Below are positions 34,492 through 45,590 of a stretch of DNA of 51,874 nucleotides, in pieces. The DNA is taken from assembly GCA_024741835.1 (NCBI GenBank), contig JAENRP010000314.1, forward strand, positions 1 to 51,874, given 5' to 3'. How positions within the stretch are numbered: the stretch's first letter is position 1; the number at the start of each line of letters is the position of its first letter. The translations under genes and the position numbers were made by a program. The notes beneath the pieces are model-generated. The model saw only the letters and a list, made by a program, of their open reading frames with translations, searched no databases and had not been told where the DNA came from. This stretch comes from Diplocarpon mali (lineage: Eukaryota; Ascomycota; Leotiomycetes; Helotiales; Drepanopezizaceae).

Positions 34492-35051
34492 GAACTATAT
34501 TAATCTTTAAGTAGATAATATAAAGGCAATTACACTTATAAAGAATCTATACTTATATAAGTGATCGAAATATATTAATATTACCTATTACTTTATTTAT
34601 AACCTTATTATAAAAAATAAGTTATTAATTACCTATATCCTAATTGATCAAATAGTAGCAAATGGATTTATAAAGCTACTAAAGACGATTGCAAAGTTTA
34701 AAGCATTTAAAGATATACTAAGGTTATAAAAGATAATAAGGGCTTAATAAGCTTAAGGATAACTCTTAGGCCCGCCCTGCGAATTAGATTATATAGTTTT
34801 ATAAAAGAAAGTTTTTTTAAATCGACTCTTAGGCCTAGACTATAAGTTAAGTTATATAGTCTTATAAAGGAACGCTTTTAGGAAAATTGACTCCTGGTCC
34901 TACCCTGCGAGTAGAGTTTGGTAATTTCAATAGAAGTTATTCTTAATTGATTGTTTTTAATTTAGAAAGATATTTAAAAGTTGGATTAGCGTAAAAGGAT
35001 AGTTATTATTTTCCTAACTATAAGTCAATTAGAGTAAGGTCTAAGTAAGGG
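34492..35051 (+). pseudogene. Copia B RNase H end and 3' UTR
   Basis: Aligns with 13230-13740 of element A. The end of the polyprotein reaches the same C-terminal region near 34745. Three 23-bp motif copies follow in the 3' UTR (34762-34784, 34825-34847, 34890-34912), where A has two. The extra copy comes with about 60 bp of flanking sequence that looks like a duplicate of the neighbouring unit. Confidence 0.88.
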
Positions 35052-35246
35052 TATTAAGATAGGTGATATAGCTATTACTCTAATATATTATCATATAACC
35101 CTACTACTTAATTAGTAGGATATTAATATATATATAGCTATAGAGAAGAAAGGGGTAACATTCCTTCCTTAACTCTTATTAATATATCGACCATCGACCT
35201 TTAGAAGTTTCCGTTACCTACTACGCCGACTCACTTAAGCTCAATA
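35052..35246 (+). repeat. 3' LTR of Copia B
   Basis: 195 bp, tattaag..ctcaata, the most heavily RIP-mutated of the four LTR copies of this family. Its internal stem has become a perfect palindrome (cctactacttaattagtagg). Confidence 0.95.
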
Positions 35247-35924
35247 AAAACAGCACTTCGCATAGCTACTAGAGCTTAAAAAGTAGTCCAATTCGCTTAA
35301 TCATCTCTCTAAGTATAATAAGCTAAAATAAAACGGCTTACAGATCTCTACCGCCGGCCAGTTGATTAGATTATAAAAGATAATGTGCTAATTAGTATTA
35401 AAAATTGGAAACTGGACCGGCTGAGCCGAAAGCTCTCCGATAAGTAGTATAGCCTAGTAAAAGTACTAGAAAAGCTAGAAGAAAGCTAAAAGCTACAATT
35501 GCCTGATTCGCTCTATTCGATCTACCTTATATTCTACTCCTACTTATTGCGGAAATACGTTCCTAACCCTTTACTAGGCTAAGCTTAGGAACTTCCTGCC
35601 CTAATTAAAGTACTGCTAAAATAAGAGGAGTGGGAGATAGAAGAAATAATTGGATCTTATATTTAAGCTAAGAAGCTCGAATATCAGATTAAGTAGAAAG
35701 GAGCTAATGAAGACCTCGAATAGTACCTATACTCTAATGCTATAATAGCGCCGCATACTATTTGAGATTTCTATTTAAAAAACCCTTAAGCTAAGGGGCC
35801 ATTAAGGGCGCTATTAAGCTGGCTTAAGTCATATAACAATAGAGTTGACGATTATAGGGGCCTAAAGGATAATACGCCTATAGATACAACTGCGCAAGCG
35901 CAGTTTTTCAAAGGGAGAGGGTAG
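35247..35924 (+). pseudogene. Gypsy L integrase C-terminus with chromodomain
   Basis: The first 380 bp match the integrase tail that follows the catalytic core (K-V-L-E-K-L-E-E-S.. L-Q-L-P-D-S.. L-R-K-Y-V-P-N-P). A chromodomain follows at about 35628-35790: E-W-E-I-E-E-I-I-G, then K-L-E-Y-Q-x-K-x-K-G-A, then W/stop-Y-L-Y-S-N-A and a final D-F-Y-L-K-N-P. Chromodomains at this place define chromoviruses, where they direct integration to heterochromatin. The frame ends at TAG 35922-35924, directly after the purine tract aaagggagaggg. The rest of the element lies outside the window beyond B. Confidence 0.82.
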
Positions 35925-36320
35925 TATTACGGCCGCATCATATGCATAGTTATATCATATATCGAAGTCAGGTGCACGCTAAGGTAGCAAGGTGGCTAGA
36001 TCACGTGCACGCTAGTGAAGCACCTATACTTATTCTGGAAGAGCTTTACTAGAGACTCTCTCTTCTTCATCTTTTCTTCTCTATTATATAGCGTACCTTT
36101 TGAGGTAATACAGCCAGCGTTATTCGATTATCGCCCCTCTGTACGCTCCAGAGCAAGTCGTAATATACTTGTTATTACTGCCTTCTTTTATCTTTTTCTT
36201 ACTTATCTGCAAGTACTTGCATTTTTTTATCAATATATTCCTATACTTATTATTACTACCTTCTTTTATCTTTTTCTTACTTACCTGCGAGTACTTGCAT
36301 TTTTTTTTATCACTTGAATA
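35922..36320 (+). repeat. Probable 3' LTR of Gypsy L with a 78-bp tandem duplication
   Basis: Begins after the purine tract, near tattacggccgc. No second copy is present, so the right end (about 36312-36320) is a guess. Two units of 78 bp start at 36164 and 36242 and differ at few positions. An open stretch at 36015-36317 starts with GTG and covers these repeats; I do not regard it as a gene. Confidence 0.6.
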
Positions 36321-38193
36321 GTACTTAAGAAGGAGATTATAGCAAAGCAGCGATTATTATATTGCTAAAAATAACGATCTACTAATAATTCTACCTTTAA
36401 TAAGCACCTATCTTAAGTATTAGGATTTCTAGGGTATAGTTCCTTAGCCGCCTAAGTCCTAGAGGCCTTACTATCTGAAATAGCGACTAAGTTGGCCTAT
36501 TCCTTTTGAGCTTATACTTAAGCGAGGGCGGCCGCGATCTCTATTAGATTAGGTTTATTTAAATCATTAAGATCCAGATCCTTACCTTTTAAAGAGCCTT
36601 TAAAAGGTACCTATCTACCCTTGCCTTTTTAGCGGCAGATATTATTAAAGGGAGCTTAAGAGCGACCTCTAGCTGAGTTGGATAGCCCCTTTATATGTTA
36701 AAGGGAGCCGAGCACCTTAGCGCCTTAAGTTTTAAGACGCCTAAGGGCTATATTACTGCCTCGGATGGCGCGCAATAGATCCTGCGAATAGTTAGTTATT
36801 AATATTAGATAGATTCAAAGGCACTTATAGCTTATTAAGTATTTGCAAGGTTGATATTATAGTAAAGGGTATAAGCTTTATTTAGCTAGGCTAGCTAAAG
36901 GGCATCCTAAGTCTTTAAGACTATAGAGATTTATATTTAAATCTCCTTAAATAGGATTTAAGCCGCCTCTTAAATCGTATTAATATCGCCGCTAACCTAA
37001 GCATTTTAAAAGATGATATACTTATCTTAAGCTTAGATAGGTATTTAAAATAGATATCTATTAAAGGATATTAAAGTAAGAGGATATTAAAGGGCACTTA
37101 TTAGGATACACTTTACCTATTGCGCAATATAGTAGTTATACTTCTTAAAAGTAAGAGTATTAAATGCGTATATATAGCTGGTATTATTCTTATTAGCCTC
37201 CTTTCTTAATATTATATGCGTATAACGTACGCATAGCATTCGAAAAGCCTTAGGCAGGTCCTTAGGATTACATTTAAGCACTATCTAAGTTAGTAATATA
37301 TATATTAAAAGGGGTCGGCTAATAATTAAAGCACTTACTAATAATAATAATAGTAATAATAGGATAATATAAGATAAGATCTACTATAAGGTTAATTAAC
37401 TTAAAAGTAAGAGGGGGAATCGACCTACTTATAAGAAGTAAGAGTTAGAATTGAAAGATCAAAGGAAAAGGGAAGCTTAATATATATGCCTTCTTAAAGG
37501 CCCCTCTTTTCCCTTTTATAAATTATTATAATTTATAGTTATAGTGGATTATAACTTTAGATAACTCTTTAATAAAGAGTCTTGAACCTATTAGAACGCA
37601 ACCGGACTATAATCGTACTACTATAAGGCTTAAATAAAGACTTTAGATTACTTCTATCACTTAAATACCTTTCCTTTCCCTCTTTACTATTTACCTATAT
37701 CTTTGCTATTCTACTTCTTATATACTATCCTTATTACCTATTATACTTACCTTTACTATTAAGCTATTTATCTTTACTATTTTATTCTTTATTGCTATTT
37801 GATTATTTGCTACCGATTTGCCTCCTTTATATACCTATTCTATATACTTCCTTATGCGAGTTGAAAAGGTCTTTTCAAAAGAGAGTACTGCTAGTATTAG
37901 TACGTAGATTCCTATGCAAGAGGCAAGCTGCCCTCGTTCCTAGGGTCATTCTATACAGCTATACCATATGCGATATAAGGGGTTTCGTATATATTTCAAA
38001 CGGCTATTCAGCCGGAGGACTTTAGAAGGATATTTATATGCGGCTAGGAGGGACTATAAGAAGGAGGATATTTATAAGTATAAAGGTACTATCTCAATTA
38101 TATAGAAATAGACAAATATTATAATAGATTCTTTTTAATAATAAGTACTTAACTATATTCACGTGAATATCGATTACCGGTATAGAACCTATA
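36321..38193 (-). other. Unidentified region with a degenerate minus-strand reading frame
   Basis: On the minus strand from about 37290 to 36580 one phase can be read with only TAA/TAG interruptions at Gln-like places, and composition rich in Ala, Gln, Leu and Ile. From about 36580 to 36400 a neighbouring phase looks better (L-I-E-I-A-A-A-L-A..), suggesting one indel. Upstream on the same strand, at 37498-37522, is a strong TATA-like tttataaaaggg. I do not recognise the protein; a gag-like or ORF1-like product of another element is possible. The plus-strand open stretch 37792-38025 starts with TTG and has no homology I can see. Confidence 0.35.
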
Positions 38194-38295
38194 ATAGTAA
38201 AGAGACTTTGGAAAGAAAAGGGAGAGTCTATGACTTAGCAGAGTCACGTGGAGGGTCTTTAGAATAAGTGGAGACTCCGCCCATTCTGCACGATA
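38194..38295 (-). repeat. Truncated LTR of the G family
   Basis: Matches the right-hand 102 bases of the G LTR, ending cgata (was cgaca). The other half is missing. The right edge abuts Gypsy K' RNase H directly, which supports gaca as the true LTR end. Confidence 0.85.
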
Positions 38296-39534
38296 CGTTC
38301 GCCTTAACTAAGGAATAATAGGACGCATTTAAATAATTAAAAAAGCGACTATTAACCGCTCTTACCTTACTATACTTTAAAAACCACTGATTAATAAGGA
38401 TTAAGACCGACTGCTTAAACCTAGCGGCAGCTAAAGTACTTAGCTAAAAGGATGAAAACGATAAATAATAGCACCTTATTGCTTTCTTTTTTAAAGGATT
38501 ATAGAATATAGAATCATATTATAAAATCTATAATAAAGAGATGCTAGCAATTATACTAGCTTTAAAGGAATAGGACGCAGAGTTATAAAGTATATTAAGC
38601 TTCTTAGTAATTACCGATTATAAAGCTCTAAAGTACTTTAGTATTAAAAAACTCCTTAATAAATAATAAATCTAATAGATAGACGTACTTTTAAGATATA
38701 ATTACTAGATTACCTATCGCCTTAGAAAGGAGAATATAATAGCCGATATACTATTATAAAAAGACGAACTTACACTTACTTAAAAAGCTGTAAAAGAAGC
38801 TAAGAGAACTTAATAGCTTCTTAACTTAGCTAGTATTATTTAGGATCGTCTTATAATAGCTTTAGTCGATCTTATAGCATTTAAAAACCATTCCTTTATT
38901 AATAATTTCCAAATAATAGAAGAAGTCTTTAATGCTAACCGAACTAATAAGTCGCTGTAACTAAAGTAAGAGAAAGCTATTAGAAAAGAGACTCTTTAGA
39001 CCCTATTAAAGGATAGACTACTCCTATATAATAGAAGGCTAATAGTCTTTAAAAAACTAGATAATCTCCGCACCTGCCTATTCTATTAAATCTATAATAG
39101 TACGTTAATAGCTTACCTTAAAAGAACCAAGACTATATAATTCCTTTAATACTACTACTAATAGCCTATATACTACTGCGATATAAAGAGGTATATTGCT
39201 AACTATTATAACTGCTAACGTTTATATAAACCTTAAGATAAGACGCTAGGACTCCTTAAATTATTGCCTATCTTTTTATATATATAAGACGACCTATTTA
39301 TAGACTTTTATACTCTTAGATCAATTAGTAATAGCTATAATATTATATTTATTATAGTTGACCGACTCTTTAAGCGGTATATCTACCTATTAATAATAAA
39401 GAAGGCTATTGCGCGGACTGCTGCCTCCTTATTTTACTAATATATTTAAAGGTTTAAAGGAAGCCCTCTTACTATTACTAGCAATTAAGGACCTTAGTTT
39501 ATCTCCGACTTTATAAACGAACTATTAACGCTAG
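38296..39534 (+). pseudogene. Gypsy K' RNase H and first part of integrase
   Basis: RNase H is clear at 38300-38790: T-K-E near the start, E-M-L-A-I-I-L-A-L-K-E near 38540, I-T-D-Y-K-A-L-K-Y-F near 38615-38645, and a final I-A-D-I-L-L near 38735-38755. The integrase follows, with a decayed zinc domain near 39060-39210 and a core to F-I-S-D-F-I-N-E-L at about 39500. It breaks at gctag just before the catalytic Glu region. Stops are of the RIP type. Confidence 0.85.
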
Positions 39535-39840
39535 TATGACGGCGGAAGCAAGGCATAAGTCGATAAAGTCACTGAGATCAAGGCTGCCAAATCGTATAGA
39601 ATTCAAAGCTAAGGAGTATGTATAAAGTAGGAAGCCTTCCTCCTAATATGCTTTCCTTAGCCTACGACTCTTAGAAGTCGATTTCTATTAATAAGTCATA
39701 TTCTATCTATTAAAGGAAAGGTATAGTAAAGGTGCAGCGTATCTATTGCATTAGTCTATTTCGCCTCTATTTGCACTACTATTTCCATTGCACCTGCTTT
39801 GACAGTTCTATTACAACCATAATACAACTATGCTATAATA
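39535..39840 (-). repeat. 3' LTR of element K (left end)
   Basis: 306 bp, aligned with 47293-47598 by C/T and G/A differences only. The purine tract of the minus strand lies right next to it at 39841-39856. Confidence 0.92.
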
Positions 39841-41120
39841 TTACCCCCCCCTCTTAAGAAGCGAGGTGCCCTTATCTCAACCTATTCTTAGATAAAGTTG
39901 TATATAATTCGATTTTCGGCTCTATTAATAAAGCCCTTTATCTTTTCGCTCGTCGGATCCCCTTCTGCTTAGATAGTCTTAACGGCAGTCTTGACCAGTT
40001 CATTTAGATTGTCGAATGCACTAATTAACTTTCGATCACAAGGGTCTTTAAGTTCGCGATATTATTATTGATTTTCGCATACTTGCTTCGGCCAACCTAT
40101 TTGATTTGACTTTTGGCGTTTAGTAGGAGTGCTAGCAGTAGTAGTAGGGGTGGCTTTCCTCTTCTATATTATAGTATAAGTAGCGACTTACCTTTGCAGT
40201 TTATTATAGTCGTCCTCTAAGGCTTAGAGCTTTGCGTATAGTGTCTTTAATTCGCATGACTTCTTATCGAGGTTATTATATAGACAGTTGAATTCGACTG
40301 CCTTAAATAGTATAACGAAAACTATATATCTACCTTATATGAAAGTTCCTCCCTTAGCCTCGATCTTAGCGACTACCTTATCTATATTAATAGGTAGGCG
40401 TTCCTCGCTTTGCGTAGCTTTAATAACTATCTTCCAAATGCGCTATTCAGACGCTCTAAATCTAGTAGGCCTTAAGTTGACCTACGTCTTACCTTAATCA
40501 GAGATATTTTAGCGTAGCTATCTTTAAAGGTTATTCCTTAAGAGTCTTAACTTGCTAAGTTGTAATTCTCTAATTATTGTACCGTCTTTCCTTTTTATTA
40601 GCGTGCTATCCCTCTTTATCTTAATAGGCGTAGGTCAATCATCTTCGTTGTTCTTATTCTTTAACTTATCGCAGAGCTAGTTAAAAGGGACCTTCTTACT
40701 AAGGGTAGTGCTATTTCTAAATAGGAAGGGGATCAAAGTTAGCAAGGCGGCAGGTTCATTATCTTTGTCTATAAATAAGAGGGGCGTCAGTAATAGCAAG
40801 GCCGCAGGTTCGTCGTCTTCGTCGCTCTTGGATTCGCTATTCGTATCACTTATAGCCGAGAGAGAAGAGGTATTTCTAGCTAGCCTAATTAGCGTCATAG
40901 GTTAGTCGTCCATTAGCCGTTAGGCGAGGGCAGCCTGCACAAGGTCCTCCTTTATTAAAAAGGCCATAGCATTATTAATACTAATTATAGAATCGTCTTA
41001 TGCATTAAAGGAGTCGGTAGGCGCGATAGCAGGCGTAATAGTCTTGTTATTAAAGGGAAGAGGGTTGTTTATTAGTTCACTTATAGTAATAGTTAGCCAA
41101 GTGGTTCCGTTCGATAACAT
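39828..41120 (-). pseudogene. Extra ORF downstream of pol in Gypsy K (about 430 codons)
   Basis: Starts at ATG 41120-41118 (M-L-S-N-G-T-T-W-L) and keeps phase to the purine tract. There it encodes F-L-R-G-G-G-N-I-I-A and runs into the LTR, meeting a stop at 39830-39828 that was probably CAG. Internal stops are TAA/TAG. Features: an acidic Ser/Asp/Glu stretch (S-E-S-K-S-D-E-D-D-E), a repeated A-A-L-L-x-L-x-P segment near 40700-40830, a coiled-coil-like heptad region (L-K-T-L-Y-A-K-L..L-E-D-D-Y-N-K-L) near 40210-40250, then basic K-R-Q-K. The open stretch 40677-40898 belongs to it. K' has the same ORF at 48825-50156. No known domain is recognised; there is no signal peptide or membrane anchor. 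Confidence 0.75.
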
Positions 41121-41339
41121 AATATATAGCGGTAGGGCGGTAGGTCAAAAGAGTGAGTTAATTAATTTATAAAAGCAAAGCAAAGGTAGTAGGAAGGAGA
41201 AGTATTTATAAGGAAATAGATCTAAGCAAAAGTACTAGCGTAGAACTAAGAACAAAGGAATAGAATAGTAAAGAATAGCAAGTAGTAAAGCAGTGAATCA
41301 TAAGAATAGTTCAAAGGGAGGGTAGTCTTTATTATATAT

Positions 41340-44300
41340 TCTAAATAGGTACGTTAGCGTCTAGCGCTTTATTCCTAGTCTCTATTAAGGTTGAATTGTT
41401 ATAAGGGTATCTACTATTATCGCCAGCGCGTTTAGTAATAACCTTCGTTCTTAAGGGCATTATCCAATAGGTGGTCTAGGTTAAGTTCATCTTTAAAGGC
41501 GGCTTCTAACTAGGTTTGCAATCTTACCAAGGGCCTAAGGGCATTAGGGTAGTTGGAGTAGAACTTCTTAAATAGTATAGCCGCGTTCTTAAAGTTACTA
41601 GTAGGGTACTATTAATCGTTAGGATCCTATCCTACTTAGCTGACTTTATAATAGAGTTACTTTCACTATATATCAGATACTAAGATTTGGTCGACTTCCT
41701 ATTCTAAATAGGTATTAATAATAATAGGTTCTGCCAGCAGGTTGATCTACTTAAGCAAAGGGTTATTAGCAGCTTTCCTTAGTCTATTAGCATAGAAGAT
41801 ATTATATATTTAATAGGATAGGGGTAGGTCTACCTTATAAGAGTAGTAGATTAGGCCGATGATTTTAAAAGGGCCTACGATAAGGAAGTTAAGCTTATCA
41901 AAGGGTCGATCTGTTTTCTAAGCTCTCTTTATAATATATACCAGGTCTCCTAGGCCGAAGTCGGATTAGCGTCGCTTTTTATTTACTTATTTAGATTATC
42001 TCTCTTAAGCGGTTAGCATAGATTCTTAGGCAAACTGGACTGCTTTATCGATTCTTCTAGCCTATACTTGCGCTTCTTCCTTATTTAGCTTCTCTTAAGG
42101 GTTTAAGTGCTTAATAGTACAGACGGTTTAGTCAAAATCCAAGCAGGGTTTATAACTATAATCAACTATAAAGGGAGAGAGACTAATTAACTCATTTAAG
42201 CAAGCGGCACTAGCAGCGTCTATAGTAAGGAGTAAGTCAGCCTAATCATCCTAGAAGTGGTTGATAAAGGGGCGTAGTTATATATCAATTATCTAATTGA
42301 TAATCTCAATCTATCTATCTATCTAAGCGTATTCAAAGGTCGATAGCTAGAGCTTAACCTACGCTAGCATTAATAGCTCATTTATAAAGTCGGAGATAAA
42401 CTAAGGTCCTTAGTCGCTAGTAATAGTAAAAGGGCTCCCTCTAAACCTCCAGATATATTAGTAAAACAGAGAGGCAGCAGTCCGCGCAGTAGCCTTCTTT
42501 ATTATTAATAGGTAGATATGCCGCTTAGAGAGTCGGTTAACTATAACAAATATAGTATCGCAGCTATTACTAGTTAATCCAAGAGTATAAAAGTCTATAG
42601 ATAGGTCGTCCTATATACGTAAGGGGATAGGCAGTAGTTTAAAGAGTCCTAGCGTCTTATCTCAAGGTTTATATAAACGTCGATAGTTATAATAGTTAGC
42701 GATATACCTCTTTGCGTCGCAGTAGTACATAGGCTACTAATAGTAGTATTAAAGGAACTGTATAGTCTTGGTTCTACTAAGGTGAGCTATTGATATGCTA
42801 TTATAGATTTGGTAGAGTAGGCGGGTATAGAGATTATCCAGTTCTTTAGGAACTATTAGCCTTCTATTGTATAAGAGTAGTCCGTCCTCTAATAGGGTCT
42901 AAGGAGTCTCTTTTCTAATAGCTTTCTCTTGCTTTAGTCGCAGCGACTTATAAGTTCAGTTAGCGTTAAGGACTTCTTCTATTATTTGGAAATTATTAAT
43001 AAAGGAGCATTCCTCAATTGTCGTAAGGTCGACTGGAGCTATTATAAGATAATCCTAAATAATACTAGCTAAGTTAAGAAGCTATCGGGTTCTCTCAGCT
43101 TCTCTTACAGCTTTCTAAGTAGGCGTGAGTTCGTCTTTCTACAATAGTATATCAGCTATTATATTCTCCTTTCTAAAGCAATAGGTAATCTAGTAATTGT
43201 ATCTTAAGAGTACGTCTATCTATCGGATTTGTCGTTCGTTAAGGAGTTTTTTGGTTTTAAAGTACTCTAAAGCCTTATGATTAGTAATCACTAAGAAGCT
43301 TAATACACTTTGCAACTCTGCGTCCTATTCTTTTAAAGCTAGTATGACTGCTAGCATCTCTTTATTATAGATTTTATAATATAATTCCGCATTCTACAAT
43401 CCTTTAAAGAAGAAGGCGATAGGGTACCATTATTTATCGCCCTTATCTTTTTAGCTAAGCACTCCGGCCGCCGCTAGGTCTAAGCAGTCGGTCTCAATCC
43501 TTATTAGTTAGTGGTTTTTAAAGTATAGTAATATAAGCACATTTAATAGCTGCTTTTTCAATTGTTCAAATGCGTCTTATTATTCCTCAGTTAAGACGAA
43601 CGTCGGGCTGGTTTCCTTTATTATTAGCTAGTTAAAAGGGCGCGCAATTCGACTATAGGCTTTGATAAATCTCTAATAGAAGTTGCAAAATCCTAAGAAC
43701 AACTATACTTATTTCTTTATTAATAGAAGGGTCTATTCTTTAATAACCTTAACCTTAGCAGGGTCGACTTGCACTCCTTAATTAGTAATAATAAAACCTA
43801 GGAATTTAGTACTAATAACTTCGAATTCGCATTTCTTAATATCAACCTATAAGCCAGCTTTATATAGTCTTTTTAAAACCTATCTAATATAGCGTTAATA
43901 CTCTTCTTTAGTTTTTAAGAAGATTAAGATATTATTAATATATATAAAGCAAAAGTCGTCTAAGTATTCTATTAAGATAGTATTAATATACTGCTAAAAG
44001 GTAGCTAGGCTATTGTATAGTCTAAAGGGGAGTACTACTGGTTCGAAGGAGCTGTACCTTATCCTAAAGGCTGCTTATATTATAAAGTCAGGGTCTATTA
44101 GGATGCGATAGAACGCGTAGCAGACGTCAAGCTTCGTAAAGAGCGTCGTATTCCTAAGTCGGTCGAGGGTTTCTGTGATTAAAGGGAGAGGGTATTAATC
44201 TTTTTTAATAAGTCTATTTAACTCTTAGTAGTTAATGCAAAACCGCAGGCCGCCTTTAGGTTTCTTTACAAATAGGATAGGTAATAAGAAGGTAGTATTA

Positions 44301-45590
44301 GATAGTTATATAAATCCCTTCTTTAGATTGTCTATAAGGTATTCCTTTATCTTTTCAAGTTTGGGCTTGCTTATTTTATATAAGTAGGCGGTTTTTATTA
44401 TTAATAGTAATCCTTTAAACTTAATCTTATAATTAATTGGCCGCGATAGAAGTAGCGTATTTATAGCGCTTTTAAAGAAGCATATGGCTAGGTTATAAAG
44501 GAAGGGTGGTAACTTGGCGTATAACTTATAGGCCTCTTAAGGTCCTAGAGCGTTATGCTCGCTAAGCGCGTTGGGTTCTTCCTCTTTTATTATATAAATC
44601 GGGGTCCTATCTATCCCTAAGTCTAAATGGCGAATGATAGCTTTATATTAAGTTGGGACGTAAAGGGTCCTCCTATCTCTTTTTTTAAGGAGATAATCTA
44701 GTTCTATAAGCGTAACTGACCCGATCTTAGTATTAGTCTAATAGAGGCTAACTCTAAAGGCTGGTCTTAAGATTGTTAATATATTTATACTTATTGGTTA
44801 AAGGGTATTAATATCAAGTTCCTCTCTTTATTATTTATAGTTAGCAAGGCAGGTATTAAAGTCCTATATCGGCATATCCTTAGACTTAGTTAGGGGTTCT
44901 TTAGGAGCTTTCAATAGTCTAAGGATACTAGTCTTATTAAGCTATCGCTAGTCTCTTTAGTCGGCGTCCTATTGATCCAATTGATAAACGTTAAGCTAAT
45001 ATAGCTTCTTCCTTTTGCAATTAACGATTACGTCTTATTCAGCTAGCCACTTGCGACTTAAGATTATATTATACGAACCTAAGTCGGCGGCTAGGAAGAA
45101 CTATCCTTTGAAGTCGTGTTTATCAATTATAATATCTATTTATATAACCTGCTAAATAGCCTCGCTCAGTTGTCTATCAAATCCTTATAGAGGGATCGGT
45201 CTCTTAAGGTAGTGAGTTAGTAGCTTTAGCTATATAGTTAAGAAGAGGAGTATCTTGCGATTGATAATTCTTAAGGCATTAGTCCTATAGTCTATTAAAG
45301 CTATTAGGTCGGTATAGCGCCCTTTCTAATAGAATCGGCACTAGGTTACGAATTGCTAGCCTTTAATTAGCTTAGATAGGTCGACCGATTCCTAATATCA
45401 GTTGCGTTTTAAGAGTGACACTTAAAATCCTAAAGCGATTCGTTTCCTAATTCCTCTATATCATCTATTATCTTGGCGTTATTCTCTAGTTTATCGCAGC
45501 CTTTCTCTACTAGTATGATCTTGTATTATTTAGGGTAGTCTTAGCTATAGTGCCCTTTTTGTCTATACTTGTAGCAAGTATTATTAGTCT
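41340..45590 (-). pseudogene. Pol of Gypsy K: protease, RT, RNase H, integrase, chromodomain
   Basis: Right to left: a zinc knuckle C-Y-K-Y-R-Q-K-G-H-Y at 45535-45576 closes gag. The protease is at about 45000-45200 and RT at about 43700-44400, with E-Y-L-D-D-F-C-F-I-Y followed by the catalytic box I-Y-I-N-N at 43931-43942 (was Y-I-D-D). RNase H is at about 43000-43650. The integrase is at about 41800-42950, and the chromodomain-like tail at about 41560-41760. The integrase tail matches K' 47604-48520 on the other strand. Inactivated by stops and loss of active-site Asp. Confidence 0.85.

Larger units (their letters stand above)
1..35246 (+). mobile_element. Copia (Ty1) LTR retrotransposon B, outer host element, split into four pieces
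   Basis: The pieces are 1-775, 6316-7945, 13941-14930 and 34492-35246. Read together they follow the order of the intact sister element A (from 9983 to 13935) without loss: protease end, repeat array, integrase, reverse transcriptase, RNase H, 3' UTR and 3' LTR. Each gap is filled by another LTR element flanked by a duplicated target: cctag, tagta and atag. The 5' LTR and gag lie outside the window. B is more heavily RIP-decayed than A; for example the RT box is Y-I-N-D instead of Y-I-D-D. The assignment rests on sequence alignment by eye to A and on the three target duplications. Confidence 0.9.

Noticed and set aside
36015..36317. Plus-strand open frame of 100 codons
   Set aside because: Begins with GTG, lies inside the LTR of L, and owes its length to the 78-bp tandem repeat.
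37792..38025. Plus-strand open frame of 77 codons
   Set aside because: TTG start, no recognisable features, in a region where the minus strand looks like the coding strand.
40288..40905. Plus-strand open frames 40288-40497 and 40708-40905
   Set aside because: Antisense to the extra ORF of Gypsy K, which is supported by the homologous copy in K'.
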